From NCBI RefSeq assembly GCF_039535095.1, contig NZ_BAAAWN010000001.1, positions 4,898,001 to 4,962,000 on the forward strand: DNA of 64,000 nt, written 5' to 3'. Under the pieces are notes generated by a model. That model was not told the origin of the DNA. It saw only the letters and a list, made by a program, of their open reading frames with translations, and searched no databases. The DNA comes from Arthrobacter ramosus. Its GTDB lineage: Bacteria; Actinomycetota; Actinomycetes; Actinomycetales; Micrococcaceae. Each line of letters opens with the position of its first letter. Position 1 is the first letter of the stretch. Positions 49,435 to 59,008 of the stretch are shown here, one piece after another. A program made the translations under genes and the position numbers.

Positions 49435-50763
49435 TCAGTTGCCTTTAGGCCAGGCAATGAGCGGCATCTTTGGTTTTCCGATCGCGCGGCCTGAACTGAT
49501 TCGATCGAGGTTGTACCCAAGCCGATCGCGGAGCGCAGGGCTGCCGCCGGGAACGCTTGGAGTCTCTTCGAGTGCAGCCCCGAATCTGGAGAGAGTATCG
49601 GCGATGATCGAATCCGCGCGACGGCCGCTGAGACCTCCCCAGCCTGCAACCTCCGCGCGGAAGTGGTCCAGCGTGACCCTGTGATGGTTGAATTCGCCGC
49701 CAATTGCCAGGGAGAGTTCATCGCCGATCTTTTTCGATCCGACTCTCGAAGGGTCGTCGTTGATATGGAGGATCGGTACTGCATCGTAGAGGTCGGCGAT
49801 CGTTGATTCCTCGTTGGTTTTGTGGAGGATTGACACGTTTTTTGCGTGTGCGTCGTGGTTACCGATGATCACGTTGTAGAGCAGATGGCGCAGCCAGGTC
49901 TCCACATCGGTGCCATCACCAAATGAGCCGAGGAGTTCGGCGATCCGCTGTGCGGTGGGTCGGGATGGAGAGCGTGGCTGCTGGGGATTCTGGAATTTTG
50001 CGGCCGAGTCTGTCCAGTCCAAACCAAGGGCTTGCGCAGCGTCTTCCTGATGGATAGGGCGAACCTTATTGCCTTCCACAACCCGGTCGTACCGTTCGAT
50101 GGAGAGGAACGTCGTCTGGTTGTAGGTGATCAGTTCGCTGTGAAAGCCAGTCAGGCCCATATGGCGTGCGATCTTGTGCGAGAAGTACTCGTCGAAGATC
50201 ATGGCGGGCCGGTGGGAGGGTGATGGTTTGAGGATATGAGTGGAATGAGCCAAATTTTCAGGGTAGGCCCAGTCCTCCCCAAATCGTGCCAGTAGTAGTT
50301 TCGGCTGGAAGCCGGGGAGCATGGAGCGGCCGCTGTCTGGTTCGTTGCCGAGATCAAAGTCTCGCTGGGCCTTCTCGAGCTTGCGGATGACTTCGCGGGT
50401 GCTTAGGGGTCGACACTTGCCAGACACATGATCGCTTGGCTTTTCAGTGCGGATCGAGAGCGCGCCAGCCATAGTTAGGCCGTAGTGCTTCAGCAAAGCA
50501 AACAGGTCACTCTCATCAATGCGCGCGGTGCTGGCAAGTCGAATTCGGTGGTTGCCCTCAGGCGCGTATCCGCCGAAGAAATTGGAGGCGTGCCGGGTGT
50601 CGGCTTTGGTTCCAGGAACCAGGGAGAAGCCTTCCGTGAGCATGCTGGGCGCTCCGGCGTATGTGGGCTCGATTGCGAAGGTCACCTGCCGCCTGTCCCT
50701 GCGGGTGGGGGTGATGACGCCGATGTGGTCGTCGTGCAGGAAGACATCGAGATGCTCAGCCAT
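49435..50763 (-). CDS. hipA: HipA family toxin kinase
   Basis: A 442-residue serine/threonine kinase-like toxin; E. coli HipA inactivates glutamyl-tRNA synthetase and causes persistence. The N-terminal HipA subdomain 1 (about 1-110) precedes the kinase core with FLSIERYDR near 218, the catalytic Asp in IIGNHDAHAKN near 295 and the metal site LYDAVP near 321. The open frame starts at 50787, but the ATG at 50763 gives the family start MAEHLDVFLHDDHIG and overlaps the hipB stop by 8 bases (ATGGCTGA). Base composition looks lower in GC than the pca genes, consistent with acquisition. Confidence 0.92.
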   Translation of the reverse strand: MAEHLDVFLHDDHIGVITPTRRDRRQVTFAIEPTYAGAPSMLTEGFSLVPGTKADTRHASNFFGGYAPEGNHRIRLASTARIDESDLFALLKHYGLTMAGALSIRTEKPSDHVSGKCRPLSTREVIRKLEKAQRDFDLGNEPDSGRSMLPGFQPKLLLARFGEDWAYPENLAHSTHILKPSPSHRPAMIFDEYFSHKIARHMGLTGFHSELITYNQTTFLSIERYDRVVEGNKVRPIHQEDAAQALGLDWTDSAAKFQNPQQPRSPSRPTAQRIAELLGSFGDGTDVETWLRHLLYNVIIGNHDAHAKNVSILHKTNEESTIADLYDAVPILHINDDPSRVGSKKIGDELSLAIGGEFNHHRVTLDHFRAEVAGWGGLSGRRADSIIADTLSRFGAALEETPSVPGGSPALRDRLGYNLDRISSGRAIGKPKMPLIAWPKGN

Positions 50764-50998
50764 GTGGAGCTCCCGCCGGCAAATCAAAGCTCACGGTTAC
50801 CTTGATACCGAGCCGCCGCAGTGTTCGGAACATTCTGGTAGCCCAGAGGTTCGACGTTCCCTTTTCAAGGTTGACCAGGTACAGGCGGGAGATCCCGAGA
50901 TCTTCCGCGAGCTGTTCTTGGGTCATTCCACGTGCGGTTCGTGCGTGCTTTATGGCTGCGCCGAGGTTCTTGGGGTTGCGTGCTTCGAAGCTTGGCAT
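50756..50998 (-). CDS. hipB: HipB family antitoxin
   Basis: An 80-residue XRE-type DNA-binding antitoxin that blocks HipA and represses the operon. The helix-turn-helix is in MTQEQLAEDLGISRLYLVNLEK near residues 24-45. The frame is open to 51139, but those upstream codons cover the operator repeats; the ATG at 50998 starts MPSFEARNPKNLG and lies just after them. Its stop overlaps the hipA start. Confidence 0.93.
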   Translation of the reverse strand: MPSFEARNPKNLGAAIKHARTARGMTQEQLAEDLGISRLYLVNLEKGTSNLWATRMFRTLRRLGIKVTVSFDLPAGAPHG

Positions 50999-51008
50999 TG
51001 AAAATCCC

Positions 51009-51106
51009 TTGTATGAATATCGCGACACCGTGCGTTGTATGAATATTACAACATTGTCCGATGTATGGATATAACAACACTGCACAGAGTCTGGATATTC
51101 ATACAT
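51009..51106 (-). promoter_or_regulatory. hipBA operator: four repeats with a 26-base period
   Basis: The motif TTGTATGAATAT occurs at 51009-51020 and 51035-51046, ATGTATGGATAT at 51061-51072, and TCTGGATATTCATACA at 51091-51106. The first three are exactly 26 bases apart and each is followed by an ACAAC or ACA half, giving TTGTA-x-TACAA palindromes. They sit directly upstream of hipB, as the O1-O4 operators do in E. coli hipBA. Confidence 0.8.
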
Positions 51107-51225
51107 CGAGCCCGGGGTCGTCATCCCTACTCCCGCCAAGGCCTTCCGCGTCCTAGACTCAAGCCAACAACGGCTCAGGACAATGATGTTCAGAGGGACA
51201 CTGGGGTTTCAGAAAGGGAGCGCGG

Positions 51226-52416
51226 GTGAAACTTGGCATAGCGCGGGAACGCCTGGAGGGTGAACGTCGTGTGGCCGCGACGCCGGAGACCGTCAAGCAG
51301 TTGGCCGGACTGGGACTGGACGTCGTCATCGAAAGCGGAGCTGGAACCGCCGCGGGCCACAGCGACGAGGACTACCGCCAGGCAGGAGCCCTCATCGTCC
51401 CCGCCTTGGATCTTGCCCGATTGGACGTCTACGCGCACGTCCGCCCCCTCGAACCCGCGACGGCGGCCGTGCTGCGCCGGGGCGCTGTCACCGTGGGCCT
51501 GGCCTCGCCGTCGTCGGAACTTCCCACCGTCCGCGCGCTCGCCGAAGCGGGCGTGACCTCCTTCGCGCTTGAGTTGGTGCCGCGCATTTCCCGGGCACAA
51601 TCCATGGACGCGCTCACGTCCCAGGCCCTCGTGGCCGGATACCGCTGCGTGCTCGAGGCGGCAATGCGCCTCCCGCGCTTCTTCCCGCTCTACATGACGG
51701 CCGCCGGAACCATTCCCCCGGCCCGCGTGCTGGTGTTGGGTGCGGGTGTGGCCGGCCTGCAGGCCATCGGTACTGCGAAGAGGCTGGGTGCACGCGTCTC
51801 CGCCAACGACATCCGGCCGGCGTCGGCGGACGAGGTCGCGTCCATGGGCGGCACCTTCATCAAGCTGGACGTGGAGACGGCGGAATCGTCCGGCGGCTAT
51901 GCGCGCGAGCTCAGCGCCGACCGCGGCGCCCTGCAGCGTGAGCTGCTCGCCCCGCATGTGGCCCAGGCAGACGTGCTCATCACGACGGCGGCGGTCCCCG
52001 GACGGCGGGCCCCTCTCCTGGTGAGCCGCGAAATGGTTCAGCACATGCGCCCGGGCTCGGTGATTGTCGACCTCGCCGCGGAGTCCGGCGGCAACGTGGA
52101 AGGCTCGGTGCCTGGCTTGGATCTTCAAATACCGACGGCGGACGGCCAGGGCACGGTCACCCTGGTGGGGATGAAGGATGTCGCCTCTGCCATGCCCGCG
52201 GACGCCTCGCGCCTCTACGCGAAGAACGTCGCGAACCTGCTGGCCCTGATGACTTGTGATGGCGCCGTCGTCCCGGACTTCGGCGATGAAGTAGTGGCGG
52301 GCGCGTGCCTGACGCACGACGGCGAGGTGCGGCACGGTCCGACGGCCGACGCCCTTGCGGCGCTCTCCGCCGAGACGGCGGAATCCGTAAGCTCCGCCAA
52401 CGAGGGGGTCTCCTGA
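51226..52416 (+). CDS. pntAA: NAD(P) transhydrogenase alpha subunit, part 1
   Basis: A 396-residue soluble NAD(H)-binding subunit of the proton-translocating transhydrogenase that makes NADPH from NADH using the proton gradient. It starts MKLGIARERLEGERRVAATP, has MDALTSQALVAGYR near 128, the dinucleotide fold VLVLGAGVAGLQAIGTAKRLG near residue 168 and the VIVDLAAESGGN motif near 282. It is the split three-gene form known from Rhodospirillum rubrum. GTG start; the stop overlaps the next ATG. Confidence 0.94.
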   Translation: MKLGIARERLEGERRVAATPETVKQLAGLGLDVVIESGAGTAAGHSDEDYRQAGALIVPALDLARLDVYAHVRPLEPATAAVLRRGAVTVGLASPSSELPTVRALAEAGVTSFALELVPRISRAQSMDALTSQALVAGYRCVLEAAMRLPRFFPLYMTAAGTIPPARVLVLGAGVAGLQAIGTAKRLGARVSANDIRPASADEVASMGGTFIKLDVETAESSGGYARELSADRGALQRELLAPHVAQADVLITTAAVPGRRAPLLVSREMVQHMRPGSVIVDLAAESGGNVEGSVPGLDLQIPTADGQGTVTLVGMKDVASAMPADASRLYAKNVANLLALMTCDGAVVPDFGDEVVAGACLTHDGEVRHGPTADALAALSAETAESVSSANEGVS

Positions 52417-52772
52417 TGGACGGCATCGCCCTGCTCACCATCACTGTCTTGGCGATCTTCGTGGGCTTCGAAGTAGTCTCCAAGGTCTCAAGCACGCTTC
52501 ACACGCCCTTGATGTCCGGGGCCAACGCCATTCACGGAATCATCCTCGTGGGCGCGATCATCGTCGCCGGGCAGGCCTCGGACCCTTGGGTCCTCGCGGT
52601 CGCCTTGCTCGCCGTGGTCCTCGCCACCGCCAATTTGGTGGGCGGTTTCGTAGTGACCGACCGCATGCTGGAGATGTTCCGCGGCCGTAAACGCCTTGTG
52701 CCCCCGGGCGCGAAACCTGAGGCCATAAAGCCCGAGGGCAGCGCATCCGAGTCCAAGGAGCGCACGCGATGA
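52416..52772 (+). CDS. pntAB: NAD(P) transhydrogenase alpha subunit, part 2
   Basis: A 118-residue membrane subunit with three to four hydrophobic segments (about 5-22, 37-55, 60-80) and a basic, charged C-terminus. VSSTLHTPLMSGANAIHGII near residue 26 is the family hallmark. The frame is open from 52305, inside the upstream gene; the ATG at 52416 overlaps its stop by one base and gives the standard start. It ends 4 bases into the pntB start. Confidence 0.92.
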   Translation: MDGIALLTITVLAIFVGFEVVSKVSSTLHTPLMSGANAIHGIILVGAIIVAGQASDPWVLAVALLAVVLATANLVGGFVVTDRMLEMFRGRKRLVPPGAKPEAIKPEGSASESKERTR

Positions 52773-54151
52773 GCCTCATCGATCCGGTGTGGACTTCGCT
52801 CCTCTACCTCGCGGCTGCCGTGTGTTTCATCCTCGCGCTCAAGGGACTCAATTCGCCACGTACTGCCCGACGAGGCAACTTGGTAGGCGCATTCGGTGCG
52901 GCGCTCGCCGTCGCCACGGTCTTTATGTCCGTCAAAATGGACAACGTTCCATGGATCCTAGGCGCGATGGTGGTCGGTTCGGGCGTGGCCGCGCCGATAG
53001 CGCGCCAGGTGAAGATGACCCAGATGCCGCAGCTCGTCGCGCTATTCAATGGCGTGGGCGGTGGTGCCGCGGCGCTCGTTGCACTCCTGGAACTCGCGCA
53101 CACGGAGGACCACTGGGTGCGTGTGGCCATCGTCTTCACGCTGCTGGTGGGGGCGGTGTCGTTCGCGGGTTCCGGCATCACGTTCTCCAAGCTCCAGGAG
53201 CTCATGACCACCCGCCCGGTGGTGTTCCCTGGCCTACCGACCCTCATGGGAGCGGTGCTGCTCGCGGCGGTGGGTGTCGCCGTCGCCGTCGTCTTCAGTG
53301 GTTCCCTAGCGCTCGCGCTGCTGCTCTTGGTGCTGGGGCTGGCGGCAGGCATGCTGCTGGTGCTGCCGGTAGGCGGCGCGGACGTGCCGATCGTTATTTC
53401 GCTCCTGAATGCCTTTACTGGCCTGGCCGTGGCGGCCTCCGGCCTGGTGCTTGGCAACGTGCTCTTGGTGGTGGCCGGCACGTTGGTAGGCGCCTCGGGC
53501 ACCATCCTCACCCGGGCCATGGCCACGGCCATGGGCCGCAGTGTTGCGGGAATCCTCTTCGGCGCGTTCAAGGGAGGCTCGACGGCGGGGTCGACGGCGG
53601 TGAGCGACCGCCCCGTCCGCTCCTCCAGCCCGGAAGACGTGGCCGTGCTCCTTGGCTACGCGCAACGGGTCATCATCGTTCCTGGCTATGGGCTCGCGGT
53701 AGCGCAAGGGCAGCACACGGCAGCGGAGCTGGCCCTTGCACTGGAGGCGAGGGGCATCGACGTGGATTTCGCCATCCATCCGGTGGCCGGCCGCATGCCC
53801 GGGCACATGAACGTCCTGCTTGCCGAAGCCAATGTGCCCTATGAGTCCCTCAAGGAAATGGGCGAAATCAACTCGGAATTCCGGACAGCCGACGTCGCGC
53901 TCGTTGTCGGCGCGAACGACGTCGTCAATCCGGCCGCGAAAACCACCCCAGGTTCGCCGATCTACGGCATGCCGATCCTTGAAGTGGCCGACGCGCGCCA
54001 AGTAGTGTTCCTGAAGCGCTCCATGCGGCCGGGATTCGCGGGAATCGAGAACGAACTCATGTACGAACCGCAGACCACTCTGCTGTTTGGCGATGCCAAG
54101 GAATCCCTCACCAAAGTGTTGAGTGCGGTCAAGGCGCTCAAGCTTAGTTAA
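52769..54151 (+). CDS. pntB: NAD(P) transhydrogenase beta subunit
   Basis: A 460-residue subunit. The N-terminal 260 residues hold about eight membrane helices that form the proton path, including MTQMPQLVALFNGVGGGAAA near 80 and the LPVGGADVPIVISLLNAFTG region near 195. The C-terminal NADP(H) domain has VIIVPGYGLAVAQGQH near 300, HPVAGRMPGHMNVLLAEA near 335 and VVGANDVVNPAA near 378. Length and motifs match the family. Last gene of the operon. Confidence 0.94.
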   Translation: MSLIDPVWTSLLYLAAAVCFILALKGLNSPRTARRGNLVGAFGAALAVATVFMSVKMDNVPWILGAMVVGSGVAAPIARQVKMTQMPQLVALFNGVGGGAAALVALLELAHTEDHWVRVAIVFTLLVGAVSFAGSGITFSKLQELMTTRPVVFPGLPTLMGAVLLAAVGVAVAVVFSGSLALALLLLVLGLAAGMLLVLPVGGADVPIVISLLNAFTGLAVAASGLVLGNVLLVVAGTLVGASGTILTRAMATAMGRSVAGILFGAFKGGSTAGSTAVSDRPVRSSSPEDVAVLLGYAQRVIIVPGYGLAVAQGQHTAAELALALEARGIDVDFAIHPVAGRMPGHMNVLLAEANVPYESLKEMGEINSEFRTADVALVVGANDVVNPAAKTTPGSPIYGMPILEVADARQVVFLKRSMRPGFAGIENELMYEPQTTLLFGDAKESLTKVLSAVKALKLS

Positions 54152-54381
54152 CCAACTCTGGGGTGCTCGCGGGCCTCTATGCTGCCAAATCGGGTGAGCA
54201 CACTCAGGATCGTGGCGAGCTGCTGCTGCCCAGCCGGGTGAGCCCACTCAAGACGCGGCTGGATTCAACGCCCTATCATCGGCCAAAGACCTAGGGTGGG
54301 AATGCTCCCATCCTTGACGTTTGCCCCGGCATCGAATGGACGGTGAGTGGAGTGCCTAGACTCTCGACGCAGGAGCACAAG

Positions 54382-57300
54382 GTGACGCGGCGCTTCGGCG
54401 TCCGTTGGGCCGCAGTTGGAGCGTGCGCGGCAATGGTCCTGGCACTCCTCAGTGGCTTTGCTGTGCCGGCGCATGCGGCTGCAAACACCGTCATCACGCT
54501 GACCTTCGATGACGGGAACGCCGATCAAATGACCGCCGAAGCCACGATGAAGAACCTAGGTTTGCACGGTACCTTCTTCGTCCCCTCCGGATGGGTCGAT
54601 CAGCCGAGCTATTTCACGTCTGCGAACTTGCATCAGCTCTTCACAGACGGCAACGAGATTGCCGGGCACACCGTCACCCACCCCGACCTGGTCACCTTGA
54701 CCTCGGATGAAGTGACGCGACAGGTGTGCAACGGAAGGGTCGCCCTGGCAAACATGGGCTTCAAAGTCACAAGCTTCGCCTATCCTTTTGCTTCCACGGA
54801 TCCTGCGGTGCAGACCATCGTGAAGAACTGCGGTTTTAACAGCGCACGCGGGCTCGGGGACCTTTACAGCAAGGACGATCCTGGACTCCCGGCTGCCGAA
54901 ACCATCCCGCCCGCCAACCCGTATGACACCGCGGCGCCGGAGGAAGTGGACAGCACGTGGACGCTGTCCAACCTTGAAGACTCCGTGACCAGGGCCCAGG
55001 CGGCTGGCGGTGGCTGGGTTCAGTTGACCTTCCACCACATCGCGGTGGGAACCGACCCGACGCTCACCATCAGCCCCGATCTGTTCAGCCAATTCGCCTC
55101 CTGGTTAGCGCAACAACAGACGGCGGGCAGCGTCGCCGTGAAGACGGTTGACCAGGTAATCGGTGGCGCCGTCCAGCCCCTCGTCTCCGGGCCGCCGGTA
55201 CCGCCGCCGCCTCCACAGGGCACCAATATGATCCAGAACCCGAGCCTGGAGACGCTCACCAGCGGGATTCCGCTGTGCTGGGCCGCGGGTGGATACGGCA
55301 CCAACACCCCCAGCTTTTCAGTGGTCTCGCCGGGCCACACAGGCAACAACGCCGAACTCCTGACAATGAGCGGCTACGTCAGCGGTGACGCGAAGCTCCT
55401 GCCGGCCTTGGATCTTGGCGGCTGCTCACCGACGGGCACTCCAGGCCATATCTATCAGCTCAGCGCCTGGTATAAATCCAATGTCATCACCCAATTCGAG
55501 GTTTACTACCGGACGGGAACGGGGTATTGGATCTACTGGACGGCGAGCCCGCTGTTCAACGCGAGCAGCAACTGGACCCAGATAACCTGGACCACGCCGG
55601 CTCTTCCGGCAGGCGCCTCGGGTATCAGTTACGGACTGAACATCCAATCCAACGGTTCGATCACCACGGACGACTATTCGATGATCGACGTCACCCAGGC
55701 CGCGGCGACGGCGCCGGCGGCACCGACCGGGGTGACCGCGACGGCGGGGAACGCGTCGGCGGTGGTGTCGTGGACGGCTCCGGCCAACGGCGGGTCCCCG
55801 ATCACCTCGTATGCCGTGACGCCTTCCACCGGCGGCACGGCCCTGGCCCCGGTGACGGTGTCCGGTAATCCGCCTGCGACGACGGCGACGGTCACCGGGC
55901 TGAGCAACGGCACGGCCTACACGTTCACAGTGACGGCCTCGAACGCCGTGGGAACGTCCGTTGCTTCGGCCGCGTCGCCTCCCGTCACCCCGACGGCCCC
56001 AACAGTTCCGGGGACTCCCACGGGCGTCACCGCGACGGCGGGCAACGCGTCCGCGGTGGTGTCCTGGACGGCTCCGGCCAACGGCGGTTCCCCGATCACC
56101 TCCTACGCCGTGACGCCTTCGTCCGGTGGCACGGCTTTGGCTCCGGTGACGGTCTCCGGAAATCCGCCCTCGACGACGGCGACCGTCACCGGACTGAGCA
56201 ACGGCACGGCCTACACCTTCACCGTCACGGCCACCAACGCTGTGGGGACGTCTGCGCCGTCCGCCGCGTCGGCCCCGGTCACGCCCACGGCGCCGGTTCC
56301 CGGCGTCACCAACGGCGGGTTCGAATCCGGGCTCACGTCCTGGACCACCGGCGGGATCAAGGCCCCCGTGGCCTCCACCACCGCGCACACCGGCACCGGC
56401 TCCGCGCTCCTGGGCCTGGCATCCGGGGCCGAACCCCTCGGGGACAGCAGCCTGGCCCAGACCATCACCATGCCCGCCGCCGGGACCTCCACCCTGTCCT
56501 TCTGGTACCAGCCCCACACCGCCGACGAGACCTGCACCAGCACCGCCTGCCGCTACGACTGGATGGAAGCACAAGTCCGCACCACCAGCGGCACGGTCCT
56601 GGCCAGCCTGTTCAAACTCTGCAACAACAACGGCACCTGGACCCAGCTCAGCGCCAACCTCTCCGCCTACAACGGGCAGGCCATCGTGCTCTGGTTCAAC
56701 GTCCACCTCGACGGTTCCAGCCCGGCGGACGACACCTGGATGTACCTCGACGACGTCACCCTCACCAACAGCCAGACAACCCCCACGGCACCCGCCGCAC
56801 CCACCGGGGTCACCGCGACCGCCGGCAACGCCTCCGCCACCGTGTCCTGGACCGCCCCGAATAACGGCGGCTCCCCGATCACCTCCTACGCCATCACCCC
56901 GCACGCCGGCGCCACGACCCTGGCCCCGGTCACCGTCACCGGGAACCCGCCCGCTACCTCGGCGAACATCACCGGGCTGAGCAACGGCACCGCCTACACC
57001 TTCACCGTCACCGCCACCAACGCCATCGGCACCTCACCGGCCTCCGCGGCCTCGGCACCGGTCACCCCCACCGCGGCCGCGACGGCACCCGCCGCCCCCA
57101 CCGGGGTCACCGCGACGGCCGGGAACGCCTCCGCGACCGTGTCCTGGACGGCCCCGGCCAACGGCGGCTCCCCGATCACCTCCTACACGGTCACCCCGCA
57201 CGCCGGCGCCACCACCCTGGCCCCGGTCACCGTCACCGGGAACCCGCCCGCCACGACCGCGAACATCACCGGACTGACCAACGGCACCGCCTACACCTTC

Positions 57301-58155
57301 ACCGTCACCGCCACCAACGCTGTGGGAACTTCCGTTGCCTCCGCGGCCTCGGCGCCGGTCACCCCCACGGCGGCCGCGACGGCACCCGCCGCCCCCACCG
57401 GGGTCACCGCGACGGCGGGCAACGCCTCCGCCACCGTGTCCTGGACCGCCCCGGCCAACGGCGGCTCCCCGATCACCTCCTACGCCATCACCCCGCACGC
57501 CGGCGCCACCACCCTGGCCCCGGTCACCGTCACCGGGAACCCGCCCGCCACGACCGCGAACATCACCGGACTCAGCAACGGCACCGCCTACACCTTCACC
57601 GTCACCGCCACCAACGCCATCGGCACCTCACCGGCCTCCACGGCCTCGGCGCCGGTCACCCCCACGGGAACCACCACCTCGACCATCACCAACGGCGGCT
57701 TCGAATCCGGGCTCAGCTCCTGGATCACCGGCGGCGTCAAGGCACCCGTGGCCTCCACCATCGCCCACACCGGCACCGGCTCCGCGCTCCTGGGCCTGGC
57801 CTCAGGGGCCGAACCCCTCGGCGACAGCAGCCTGTCCCAGACCATCACCGTCCCCGCCACCGGGACATCGACGCTGTCCTTCTGGTACCAGCCCCACAGC
57901 CAGGAAGACCCCTGCACCGGCAATGCCTGCCCGTACGACTGGATGGAAGCACAAGTCCGCACCACCACCGGCACCACCCTGGGAAGCCTCTTCAAACTCT
58001 GCAACAACAACGGCACCTGGACCCAGCTCACCGCCGACCTCACCGCCTACAAAGGCCAGACCATCACCCTCTGGTTCAACGTCCACCTCGACGGCTCCAC
58101 CCCCGCCGACGACACCTGGATGTACCTCGACGACATCACCCTCACCAACAGCTAA
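54382..58155 (+). CDS. secreted polysaccharide deacetylase with FN3 and binding modules
   Basis: A 1,257-residue secreted enzyme. After a signal peptide (cut near residue 33) comes a NodB deacetylase domain (about 37-270) with the metal-site motifs TFDDG at 41-45 and AGHTVTHP near 105, acting on N- or O-acetyl groups of chitin, peptidoglycan or xylan. Then a lectin-like module (about 282-440), two FN3 domains (443-636), a binding module (640-798), three more FN3 domains (800-1093) and a second binding module (1100-1257) almost identical to the first. FN3 linkers and catalytic fusion are typical of polymer degraders. I chose GTG 54382, with AGGAG six bases upstream, over GTG 54343. Confidence 0.87.
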   Translation: MTRRFGVRWAAVGACAAMVLALLSGFAVPAHAAANTVITLTFDDGNADQMTAEATMKNLGLHGTFFVPSGWVDQPSYFTSANLHQLFTDGNEIAGHTVTHPDLVTLTSDEVTRQVCNGRVALANMGFKVTSFAYPFASTDPAVQTIVKNCGFNSARGLGDLYSKDDPGLPAAETIPPANPYDTAAPEEVDSTWTLSNLEDSVTRAQAAGGGWVQLTFHHIAVGTDPTLTISPDLFSQFASWLAQQQTAGSVAVKTVDQVIGGAVQPLVSGPPVPPPPPQGTNMIQNPSLETLTSGIPLCWAAGGYGTNTPSFSVVSPGHTGNNAELLTMSGYVSGDAKLLPALDLGGCSPTGTPGHIYQLSAWYKSNVITQFEVYYRTGTGYWIYWTASPLFNASSNWTQITWTTPALPAGASGISYGLNIQSNGSITTDDYSMIDVTQAAATAPAAPTGVTATAGNASAVVSWTAPANGGSPITSYAVTPSTGGTALAPVTVSGNPPATTATVTGLSNGTAYTFTVTASNAVGTSVASAASPPVTPTAPTVPGTPTGVTATAGNASAVVSWTAPANGGSPITSYAVTPSSGGTALAPVTVSGNPPSTTATVTGLSNGTAYTFTVTATNAVGTSAPSAASAPVTPTAPVPGVTNGGFESGLTSWTTGGIKAPVASTTAHTGTGSALLGLASGAEPLGDSSLAQTITMPAAGTSTLSFWYQPHTADETCTSTACRYDWMEAQVRTTSGTVLASLFKLCNNNGTWTQLSANLSAYNGQAIVLWFNVHLDGSSPADDTWMYLDDVTLTNSQTTPTAPAAPTGVTATAGNASATVSWTAPNNGGSPITSYAITPHAGATTLAPVTVTGNPPATSANITGLSNGTAYTFTVTATNAIGTSPASAASAPVTPTAAATAPAAPTGVTATAGNASATVSWTAPANGGSPITSYTVTPHAGATTLAPVTVTGNPPATTANITGLTNGTAYTFTVTATNAVGTSVASAASAPVTPTAAATAPAAPTGVTATAGNASATVSWTAPANGGSPITSYAITPHAGATTLAPVTVTGNPPATTANITGLSNGTAYTFTVTATNAIGTSPASTASAPVTPTGTTTSTITNGGFESGLSSWITGGVKAPVASTIAHTGTGSALLGLASGAEPLGDSSLSQTITVPATGTSTLSFWYQPHSQEDPCTGNACPYDWMEAQVRTTTGTTLGSLFKLCNNNGTWTQLTADLTAYKGQTITLWFNVHLDGSTPADDTWMYLDDITLTNS

Positions 58156-58201
58156 AAGCACAGATCGACGTGGTCTCCGTCGTGCCCGCGCCCTTACGCG
58201 A

Positions 58202-58234
58202 GCGGCGGCTGCGAACTTGGTTCGCAGCCGCCGC
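58202..58234. terminator. bidirectional terminator hairpin
   Basis: GCGGCGGCTGCGAAC and GTTCGCAGCCGCCGC form a perfect 15-base stem with a 3-base loop, between the stop of the deacetylase gene (+) and the stop of the membrane protein gene (-). Only a short TT follows on the plus strand. Confidence 0.75.
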
Positions 58235-58247
58235 TTCCCGGTGAGTG

Positions 58248-58877
58248 TTAGGAGTTCTTTGTGGCGGCGAACATGCGGCGAAGCGTGAAGAAGCAACCCA
58301 AGGCGCCGAAGAGCAGCGCCATGAGGAAGTCGCCCATGTACCCCTTCACGAAATTCGGGTTGTTCGCCAGGTTGTAGTTCATCAGGTCCCACGGCTCGGA
58401 GCTGGTGATCAAAGACAAGGGTTGGCTATTGATGTATTTGGCAGCGTCCAGCCAGACTCCTGCTACGAAAGACAAAAGCGCAGTGGCAGCTGTGATACCC
58501 GCTATCACCCACACGCCTTTTCGGCTCAGCCCGCCAGCTCCCATCACATAGAAACGGGCCGCCATCGCCGCAGCGGCGAAGGTGACGAGCGAGGACATCC
58601 AGCCAAAACTCCAGATGACGAGCCACAGAACGACGGCGATCGGGAGGGCCGCCAGGGCGAACAGGGCGCCTCGGCCCACGTTTTCGCGGCTTCGGATCGA
58701 GGGAGCGGGGGGCCATGCTGTTGCCTGGGCCTGGTTTGCTTCCGGATGCCAAGGGGGAATCTGCGCGCCGGAGGCATCCGGCGCGTTCATTTCGAACTCA
58801 GGCTGGGGACGCTGCGACGCGCCGTATTCGTTGCTGCCGGGCTGCGTGTTTTCCGGCAGGTTGGTGCTTTCGGTCAT
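58248..58877 (-). CDS. hypothetical membrane protein
   Basis: A 209-residue protein of unknown function. The first 60 residues are hydrophilic and Pro/Asn/Gln-rich. About four membrane segments follow: 70-90, 95-115, 122-142 and 180-198. Such N-terminal disordered tails with a C-terminal membrane block are common in actinobacterial envelope proteins. The ATG at 58877 has TTGGGGGAAAC upstream, better than the 58916 start. Confidence 0.7.
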   Translation of the reverse strand: MTESTNLPENTQPGSNEYGASQRPQPEFEMNAPDASGAQIPPWHPEANQAQATAWPPAPSIRSRENVGRGALFALAALPIAVVLWLVIWSFGWMSSLVTFAAAAMAARFYVMGAGGLSRKGVWVIAGITAATALLSFVAGVWLDAAKYINSQPLSLITSSEPWDLMNYNLANNPNFVKGYMGDFLMALLFGALGCFFTLRRMFAATKNS

Positions 58878-59008
58878 GTTTCCCCCAATGTGGACCGGTG
58901 CAAGCGTACGGAACATCCTTGCACGCGCCAGCGGAAATTCGCCAGCGTTTGCAGCGAATAACTGCGTCGGCGATTCGCAGCCGAGGGGAGAGCCTGGGAT
59001 TGTCGTTT

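Noticed and set aside
51009..51106. Possible CRISPR array
   Set aside because: Only four short repeats with 14-base spacings and similar spacer bases, next to hipB and with no cas genes; an operator array fits better.
54191..54250. Direct repeat CGGGTGAGC-x-CACTCA 44 bases apart before the deacetylase gene
   Set aside because: Two short imperfect copies only; possibly a minor operator, but not enough to claim a feature.
57335..58288. 317-codon plus-strand frame, Pro/Arg/Ser-rich
   Set aside because: It is a shadow frame of the FN3/binding module repeats of the deacetylase gene; the composition is that of a shifted high-GC frame.
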